Source: Rhodothermia bacterium (lineage in GTDB: Bacteria; Bacteroidota; Rhodothermia; Rhodothermales; JAAAOL01). Taken from it: a stretch of 55,504 nucleotides of DNA. Shown piece after piece: positions 51,391 through 55,504 of this stretch. Under the pieces are notes generated by a model. That model had not been told where the DNA came from and made no database searches. It saw only the letters and a list, made by a program, of their open reading frames with translations. Position numbers and translations under genes: made by a program. Location of the stretch: positions 1 through 55,504 of the forward strand of contig JAUIDY010000028.1 of assembly GCA_030428385.1 (NCBI GenBank), written 5' to 3'. Every line of letters starts with the position of its first letter. The stretch's first letter is position 1.

Positions 51391-51419
51391 AGTATAGAAC
51401 GGGGCGGTTCCTTTGTCAA
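51391..51419 (-). promoter_or_regulatory. near-consensus sigma-70 promoter
   Basis: Minus strand: TTGACA (51419-51414), a 17-bp spacer, then TATACT (51396-51391). The start codon follows 34 bp after the -10 box. This matches the E. coli consensus rather than the usual Bacteroidota boxes. Confidence 0.7.
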
Positions 51420-51546
51420 CTACCAGAAAAGGGAATAACCGGATGTTACAGGAATTGTTCTAGGCGAATCGCCGTGCCCCTTGGCATCATACGTGGAGCG
51501 CTTGTTACGAACAACGCATGAACCGAAACTGATATTGTGTTTAGGC

Positions 51547-51597
51547 TTTTAGCTGTCGGTTTTTGGCTGTCGGCTTTTAGCCATCAGCTATTGGCCA
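51547..51597. repeat. degenerate GGCTGTCGGC tandem repeat
   Basis: TTTTAGCTGTCGG, TTTTTGGCTGTCGGC, TTTTAGCCATCAGC, TATTGGCCATT: four decaying units with the same core as 26497-26540. Confidence 0.6.
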
Positions 51598-51616
51598 TTT
51601 GATGCTGAAAAACCGT

Positions 51617-51800
51617 GGCCTTAGCAAAATCGGCGTCTCGGACGCGAAGCGAAGGGAGCGAGAAGCGCAACTTCCTGTTTAAGCGCAGCGACAGCTGAGT
51701 GAGTTTGAAGTTGTGCCGCTCCCGTAGCGTAGCGTCAGCCGATTTTGGTGCAGCCTTGATCTTTTGGTCCTTTTGGATCAAGCCAAAAGGACGTTAGAAA
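51617..51800 (-). repeat. dispersed element with CCAAAAG arms, copy 2 (inverted, longer)
   Basis: Starts GGCCTTAGCAAAATCGG and ends GATCAAGCCAAAAGGACGTT, the reverse complement of the ends of 33157-33270. The centre is about 70 bp longer and contains AGCGCAGCGACAGC-like words. Its right end lies about 20 bp before the tsaD start and contains an ATG in frame with tsaD (51764). Confidence 0.8.
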
Positions 51801-51820
51801 ACAACCTAATACAGAAAACT

Positions 51821-52828
51821 GTGACCCCACCCCTCATTCTCGGTATCGAAACCTCGTGTGACGACACCGCTGCTGCTGTTGTGGTAGGCAGCGCATTGCA
51901 ATCAAGCGTCGTCTCCTCGCAGCACATCCACGCGGAATACGGCGGCGTGGTGCCCGAACTCGCCTCGCGGGACCACCAGCGGCTGATCGTGCCCGTGGTG
52001 CAACAAGCCCTCGCCGACGCCAACCTCCACCCGTCCGACCTGGACGCCGTCGCCGTGACCTACGGCCCAGGACTCGCCGGGGCGCTGCTCGTGGGGCTAA
52101 GTTTTGCCAAAGCCTATGCCTTCGGCCTTGATATCCCGCTTGTGGGCGTGAACCACCTCGAAGGACACATCTATTCGGTGTTCATCGAAGAGAATCCGCC
52201 TGCGTTTCCGTTTTTATGCCTCGTGGTGTCGGGCGGGCACACGCAGTTGGTGTTGGTAGAGGAAGGCTTTCGGCACCAGACGATGGGCACCACCCGCGAC
52301 GACGCGGCAGGCGAAGCCTTCGACAAGGTGGGCAAGTTGCTGGGCCTCGGCTACCCCGGCGGTCCCGCCATTGACCGGCTGGCAAAAGACGGCGACCCTA
52401 CGTTCCGAGACTTCCCGCGCACGCGCCTCGGGTACGACTTTTCGTTTAGCGGAATAAAAACGTCGGTGCTGTATTACCTCAACGCCATCCCCGACGACGA
52501 ACGCGCGGCGTTTCTGGAAACGCACCTCGCCGACGTGTGCGCCTCGTTTCAACAAGCCATCGTTGATGTGCTGATCAGCGCCATGCGGGAGGCACTCCGC
52601 GAGACAGGCGTGCGGCACCTCGCCATCGTGGGCGGCGTCTCGGCGAACAGTGCCTTGCGCGCGGCTGCTCAGCAACTGGCGACCGACGAGAACATTCATC
52701 TGCATATTCCGTCGCCCCGCTTTTCCGTGGACAACGCCGCCATGATCGCCGTCACCGCCCACCACAAGTTTGTCGCCGGACACACCAGTCCGCTGACCCT
52801 CACGGTACAGCCAAGCCTTTCGTTGTAG
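51821..52828 (+). CDS. tsaD: tRNA threonylcarbamoyladenosine synthase subunit TsaD
   Basis: Transfers the threonylcarbamoyl group to A37 of ANN-reading tRNAs, with TsaB and TsaE. The family begins ILGIETSCDDTAAAVV, so I choose the GTG at 51821 (reads V-T-P-P-LILGIETSCDD, 335 residues). An ATG at 51764 is in frame but lies inside a dispersed repeat and adds 19 unrelated residues. Metal and substrate marks: YGGVVPELASRDH, TYGPGLAGALLVG, the metal-binding H112 and H116 in VNHLEGHIYS, VSGGHTQLVLV, DDAAGEAFDKVGKLLGLGYP, FSFSGIKTSVL and GGVSANSALR. No strong Shine-Dalgarno precedes either start. TsaB/TsaE are not in the window. Confidence 0.96.
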   Translation: MTPPLILGIETSCDDTAAAVVVGSALQSSVVSSQHIHAEYGGVVPELASRDHQRLIVPVVQQALADANLHPSDLDAVAVTYGPGLAGALLVGLSFAKAYAFGLDIPLVGVNHLEGHIYSVFIEENPPAFPFLCLVVSGGHTQLVLVEEGFRHQTMGTTRDDAAGEAFDKVGKLLGLGYPGGPAIDRLAKDGDPTFRDFPRTRLGYDFSFSGIKTSVLYYLNAIPDDERAAFLETHLADVCASFQQAIVDVLISAMREALRETGVRHLAIVGGVSANSALRAAAQQLATDENIHLHIPSPRFSVDNAAMIAVTAHHKFVAGHTSPLTLTVQPSLSL

Positions 52829-52864
52829 GAATGGCACTGTATAGTTGGGTATGAGACCACCTGT

Positions 52865-52970
52865 CTCTCCCCCTCTTTACGCAGTAAGGAGGGGGTCGGG
52901 GGGAGGATCAAACCACAACGCATTAAAATTCGACCTCCCCTCGGTCCCCTCCTGCCTCCCAGGAGGGGAA
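52865..52970. repeat. pair of C-run/G-run hairpin repeats
   Basis: CTCCCCCTCTTTACGCAGTA with AGGAGGGGGTCGGGG, then CCCCTCCTGCCTCCCAGGAG with GGG. These are common intergenic words I recognise from other genomes. Neither is followed by a T-run on the plus strand. Confidence 0.6.
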
Positions 52971-53072
52971 GAAAAGGAAGGCGTAACGAGCGGACCTGTC
53001 AACAATACCACCCGACGCCCTCATTTTTAAACGGGAACGTGAGGGTGCACGGACAAGCGTTGGGAAACAAGT

Positions 53073-53121
53073 TCACGTTTTACGTTTACTTCGTCAGTCG
53101 CTTCGCTCGTGTCACGTTTCA
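53073..53121 (+). repeat. 49-bp dispersed repeat, copy 2
   Basis: Identical to 29503-29551 in the same orientation. It lies in the 430-bp gap between tsaD and the chorismate mutase gene; a spurious open frame crosses it. Confidence 0.9.
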
Positions 53122-53258
53122 AAACCCCGCTTTCGAGGCCACAATCACCCCTCACCGCCATTTCCTGCGCCCCGGTTGGAAACTTGCAGCCGCGAACGCC
53201 TTTCATTGGACGGACGAACCGTGTCCACCCTCGCTTTTAGCCATTTTAGCGGTTTTCC

Positions 53259-53609
53259 ATGTTTGTACAAACCCTGCGCGCCTCGCTGGACCATTTCGAG
53301 AACGCCGAGCCCACCATCCCCGAGGCCCCCTCGGTGGAAGACCTGGAGCCGTGGCGGGAGCGCATCGACGCCATCGACCGCACCATCGTGGAGTTGCTCA
53401 ACGAGCGCTCGCGCTGCGCCAACCGGATCGGGTTCATCAAGAAACAACTCGACCTGCCCGTCTATGCGCCCCGGCGCGAGGAAGAGGTCCTGGTTAATGT
53501 GCTGTCGGCCAACCGAGGGCCCCTGCCCGATACCTCCATCCGGCGGCTCTTCGAGCGCGTCATCGACGAAACCCGCAACCTCGAACGCGAGAAGTACCAA
53601 AACGAATAG
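53259..53609 (+). CDS. chorismate mutase, AroQ class
   Basis: Converts chorismate to prephenate, the entry to phenylalanine and tyrosine synthesis. The 116-residue all-helical protein carries an N-terminal stretch of about 30 residues and then the AroQ fold: EPWRERIDAIDRTIVELLNE, SRCANRIGFIKKQLDLPVYA, RREEEVLVNVLSA and RRLFERVIDETRNLEREKYQ. R35/R37-type Arg, the Lys of FIKKQ and the Arg of APRREEE are the usual active-site positions. It is a stand-alone mutase, not fused to DAHP synthase or prephenate dehydratase. The gene is followed by a membrane protein and mltG on the same strand with gaps of about 20 bp, so the three form a likely operon. Confidence 0.92.
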   Translation: MFVQTLRASLDHFENAEPTIPEAPSVEDLEPWRERIDAIDRTIVELLNERSRCANRIGFIKKQLDLPVYAPRREEEVLVNVLSANRGPLPDTSIRRLFERVIDETRNLEREKYQNE

Positions 53610-53632
53610 CGGTGATGATGCGGTAGTACGCT

Positions 53633-54040
53633 ATGCCTGTCCCTCAACATTTCACCAACTCTGACAACACCGGCGCGTCGATGAGTACCGGCGCGCTGCT
53701 GCGCACGGTGATCTGCACCGGGCTGTTGTTTATCATCGGGTTGCTAGCGGGTTTGCAGGTGATTGAAACCGTGATGGATACCCGGCTGGCGCATGTGGAA
53801 CTGCTCAACGCCGTCATTGCGGTCATGGCCTTCGCCTCCGGACTGGCGCTTTTTGCCAAGCCCCGCATCTTTGTTTTTGTGGCCCTGGCCGCCACCAGTC
53901 TGTTTCTGTGGGAAAACCTGTACGTGGCCTTCGTCCGGCCGAATGTCATGGCTCCGCTGCTTCTGTTCTCCATCGGAACAGCCCTGCTTACCCTGTTCCT
54001 ACTCCCCAGCGTCACCCGAATCTGGCTGTCTGCCGAATAA
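53633..54040 (+). CDS. four-span hypothetical membrane protein
   Basis: A 135-residue inner-membrane protein with four hydrophobic helices: TVICTGLLFIIGLLAGLQVI, LLNAVIAVMAFASGLALF, IFVFVALAATSLFLWENLYV and MAPLLLFSIGTALLTLFLL. The only polar features are short loops (ETVMDTRLAHVE; AFVRPN). A second possible start at 53681 (MSTGALLRTV) would drop 16 residues. No family recognised. It sits 23 bp after chorismate mutase and 21 bp before mltG on the same strand, so it may be co-expressed with the cell-wall enzyme. Confidence 0.75.
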   Translation: MPVPQHFTNSDNTGASMSTGALLRTVICTGLLFIIGLLAGLQVIETVMDTRLAHVELLNAVIAVMAFASGLALFAKPRIFVFVALAATSLFLWENLYVAFVRPNVMAPLLLFSIGTALLTLFLLPSVTRIWLSAE

Positions 54041-54061
54041 GAACACCGCCGCTTCCTCGTT

Positions 54062-55114
54062 ATGCTCAAAAGACTCCTGTACCTTTTCCTGTTTCTGATC
54101 ATGCTGGGCGGAATGGCGGCAGGAGCGGGCGCGTGGCTGATGTATACGCCCAACACGCCCAATTTTGAAGAAGGTCGCAGCGTTAAGATTCCCCGTGGGG
54201 CCAGCTTCGAACAGGCCACCGACTCGCTCGACGCAGCGGGTATCCTGCGCTCGCGGCAGTATTTCACCTGGGCGGCGAAAGCCACGGGCTGGGGCGACCA
54301 GATCAAGGCCGGGCACTACGTCATCGAAAGCGGATCCTCCAACTACGACCTGCTCTCGAAGCTGCGGCGCGGGCTGCAAGAACCCATCCGCCTCATCATT
54401 CCGCCCGGCTCGCGGCCCGAAGTGGTGGCGGCGGTGGTAGGACGTGACATGGGCGACTTTGAAAAGGATGACTTCCTTGCCGCGCTCGACGACCCAGCGC
54501 TGGCGGCGGAACTGGGCACCAACACCGCCCATGTGTTCAGCTACCTCCTGCCGGACACGTACAACTTCTATTGGCTTACCGATGAACGCACCGTCATTCG
54601 CCGCATCAAGGAGTATTTTGATGCCTACTGGACCGCTGAGCGCCAGCAAAAAGCGGAAGCACACGGCCTCAGCGTCGAAGACGTGCTTAACCTCGCTGCC
54701 ATCGTGGAGTGGGAGTCAGCGCATGAGCCGGAGCGGCCTCGTGTGGCGGGCGTGTACCTCAACCGCCTCAACACCCGTGGCTGGCGATTGGAAGCTGATC
54801 CGACGGTGCAATACGCTATCCTGGAGCGCGAAGGGCAGAAACGGCGGCTGTTCAACGTGGACTACCAGATCGTCCACCCCTACAACACCTATCTCATCGA
54901 CGGCCTGCCACCCGGCCCCGTCACCAACCCGTCGCGTTCTGCCATCGACGCCGTGCTTGATGCCGAGGAGCACAACTACATGTTCTTCGTCGCCAAAGGC
55001 GATGGCACCCACACCTTCAGCCGCACCCTCGGCGAGCATGTCCGCGCCGCCCGTGAGTTTCACCAGCTCATGCGCGAACGCCGCCGCCAGCAAGCCGCTG
55101 AAGCAGGCGAATAA
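54062..55114 (+). CDS. mltG: endolytic murein transglycosylase MltG
   Basis: Cuts nascent glycan strands and sets their length during peptidoglycan synthesis. The 350-residue protein has one N-terminal membrane anchor (LLYLFLFLIMLGGMAAGAGA), a LysM-like part (VKIPRGASFEQATDSLDAAG; IKAGHYVIESGSSNYDLLSK; RLIIPPGSRPEVVAAVV) and the YceG catalytic domain with FSYLLPDTYNFYW, the catalytic Glu in LNLAAIVEWESA, RVAGVYLNRLNTRGWRLEAD and PYNTYLIDGLPPGPVTNPSR. The C-terminal HTFSRTLGEHVRAARE is also typical. It is the last gene of the likely chorismate mutase operon; its stop codon overlaps the T-run of a terminator serving the opposite strand. Confidence 0.96.
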   Translation: MLKRLLYLFLFLIMLGGMAAGAGAWLMYTPNTPNFEEGRSVKIPRGASFEQATDSLDAAGILRSRQYFTWAAKATGWGDQIKAGHYVIESGSSNYDLLSKLRRGLQEPIRLIIPPGSRPEVVAAVVGRDMGDFEKDDFLAALDDPALAAELGTNTAHVFSYLLPDTYNFYWLTDERTVIRRIKEYFDAYWTAERQQKAEAHGLSVEDVLNLAAIVEWESAHEPERPRVAGVYLNRLNTRGWRLEADPTVQYAILEREGQKRRLFNVDYQIVHPYNTYLIDGLPPGPVTNPSRSAIDAVLDAEEHNYMFFVAKGDGTHTFSRTLGEHVRAAREFHQLMRERRRQQAAEAGE

Positions 55115-55146
55115 AAAAACGGGGCCTGTGGATCACACAAGCCCCG
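55113..55146 (-). terminator. Rho-independent terminator for the right-edge gene
   Basis: Minus strand: stem CGGGGCTTGTG / CCACAGGCCCCG (11 pairs with one G-U, loop TGAT) followed by seven T. It begins 17 bp after the stop of the beta-barrel gene. Confidence 0.85.
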
Positions 55147-55162
55147 CTTCTGAAAGCTACGC

Positions 55163-55504
55163 CTAGAAGTAAAACTTCATGCCCACTGAAATACGGTTGC
55201 GGACGATTTCTTCGTCGATCTGCAACTGCGGGTCGGACGGGCCGAGGCGGTTTTCGGGATAGACCAGGAACGTGTCGTCCTGCCGTTCCTGCATCCAGCC
55301 GAGGTCGAGTTGGAAGTTGGGGCTGAAGCGATAGCCAAACCCAGCGGAGAAAAAGGTACGGGCGCGGTCCAGTTCGGTGCCGCTGGAGGTGGTGCCCCGC
55401 GCCTGCTCGTCCAGCGGGTCGGGATAGTAAGCAAACCCGGCGCGAATCGCGAAGTCGTCGATGCGAAATTCGCCGCCTGCCCGCATATTAAGCACCGGCT
55501 GATA
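55163..55504 (-). CDS. outer-membrane beta-barrel protein, OmpP1/FadL-like, C-terminal part
   Basis: The C-terminal 113 residues of a gene that runs off the right edge; the frame is open to the last base (YQPVLNMRAGGEFRID). It shows alternating amphipathic strands: RAGGEFRIDDFAIRAGFAYY, ARTFFSAGFGYRFSPNFQLD, LDLGWMQERQDDTFLVYPEN, and a last strand RISVGMKFYF that ends in Phe, the usual signal for outer-membrane insertion. The PVLNMRAGGEFR and YYPDPLDEQ words resemble the end of OmpP1/FadL/TodX-type hydrophobic-substrate channels. The GTG at 55495 is only an internal Val. A strong terminator follows. Family call is moderate because the diagnostic N-terminus is missing. Confidence 0.78.
   Translation of the reverse strand, partial: YQPVLNMRAGGEFRIDDFAIRAGFAYYPDPLDEQARGTTSSGTELDRARTFFSAGFGYRFSPNFQLDLGWMQERQDDTFLVYPENRLGPSDPQLQIDEEIVRNRISVGMKFYF

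Noticed and set aside
51764-51820. ATG at 51764 as the tsaD start
   Set aside because: It falls within a dispersed repeat and adds 19 residues absent from the TsaD family, which begins at the ILGIETSCDD strand.
53039-53497. Open frame covering the 49-bp repeat and the start of chorismate mutase
   Set aside because: Its peptide is shared with the frame over the other repeat copy only because the DNA repeats; it then runs out of frame through chorismate mutase.

Overview
The window reads as chromosomal DNA of a GC-rich member of the Bacteroidota/Rhodothermota, most like a Rhodothermales bacterium. This is inferred from gene content, not from a marker gene. The pointers are a giant SprA-type type IX secretion (T9SS) translocon, two proteins with T9SS type A sorting tails (YPNP motif), a hybrid two-component system with a Reg_prop propeller, S9/M28 peptidases with signal peptides, a bacillithiol-type redox protein and weak Shine-Dalgarno use. 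I found no rRNA, tRNA, CRISPR array, transposase or phage gene.

Layout. 0-2.6 kb (minus strand): AbgT-family transporter, a stand-alone receiver domain and a TonB-C-domain protein. 3.2-7.6 kb: a hybrid two-component regulator of about 1460 codons, cut in two by one in-frame TGA at a conserved tryptophan of the Y_Y_Y domain. 7.8-9.4 kb: a frameshifted L7/L12-C-domain-like gene, a GNAT acetyltransferase and a PAS-like protein with a CxxC...CxxC tail. 9.5-11.7 kb: a GH10 xylanase lipoprotein and a secreted alpha/beta esterase, probably a xylan pair. 11.8-12.2 kb: an AT-rich PD-(D/E)XK-like gene that looks imported. 12.2-15.6 kb: pepF, then a translationally overlapping YtxJ/TlpA thiol-redox pair and a winged-helix protein. 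15.7-20 kb: a large T9SS cargo carrying both a cohesin-like and a dockerin-like module. 20.4-28.1 kb: DPP IV-type peptidase, dihydroorotase, SGNH hydrolase, metallophosphoesterase and M28 peptidase.

28.3-37.8 kb: a two-domain VOC protein, a striking FAAL-ACP-AONS fusion (fatty acid activation, carrier and PLP-dependent Claisen condensation in one chain), an iron-type ABC permease without its partners, a saccharopine-dehydrogenase-like enzyme, an SDR and an NTF2-like lipoprotein. 38.2-46.3 kb: sprA. 46.3-55.5 kb: housekeeping genes (lipB, DUF423, rsfS with a LytR_C neighbour, tsaD, chorismate mutase, mltG) mixed with a second T9SS cargo, surface/lipoprotein genes and the C-terminal end of an outer-membrane beta-barrel protein running off the right edge.

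Intergenic DNA is rich in short dispersed repeats: a 49-bp exact repeat (two copies 23.6 kb apart), a longer element present in opposite orientations (33.2 and 51.6 kb, the second abutting tsaD), GTCATCTCGA-bounded elements, strings of short GAA-loop hairpins, and GCTGTCGGC tandem units. The themes that tie genes together are T9SS secretion (SprA plus two cargos), secreted polymer and peptide breakdown (xylanase, esterase, DPP IV, M28), thiol redox, and possibly synthesis of a long-chain amino-ketone lipid by the fusion enzyme.
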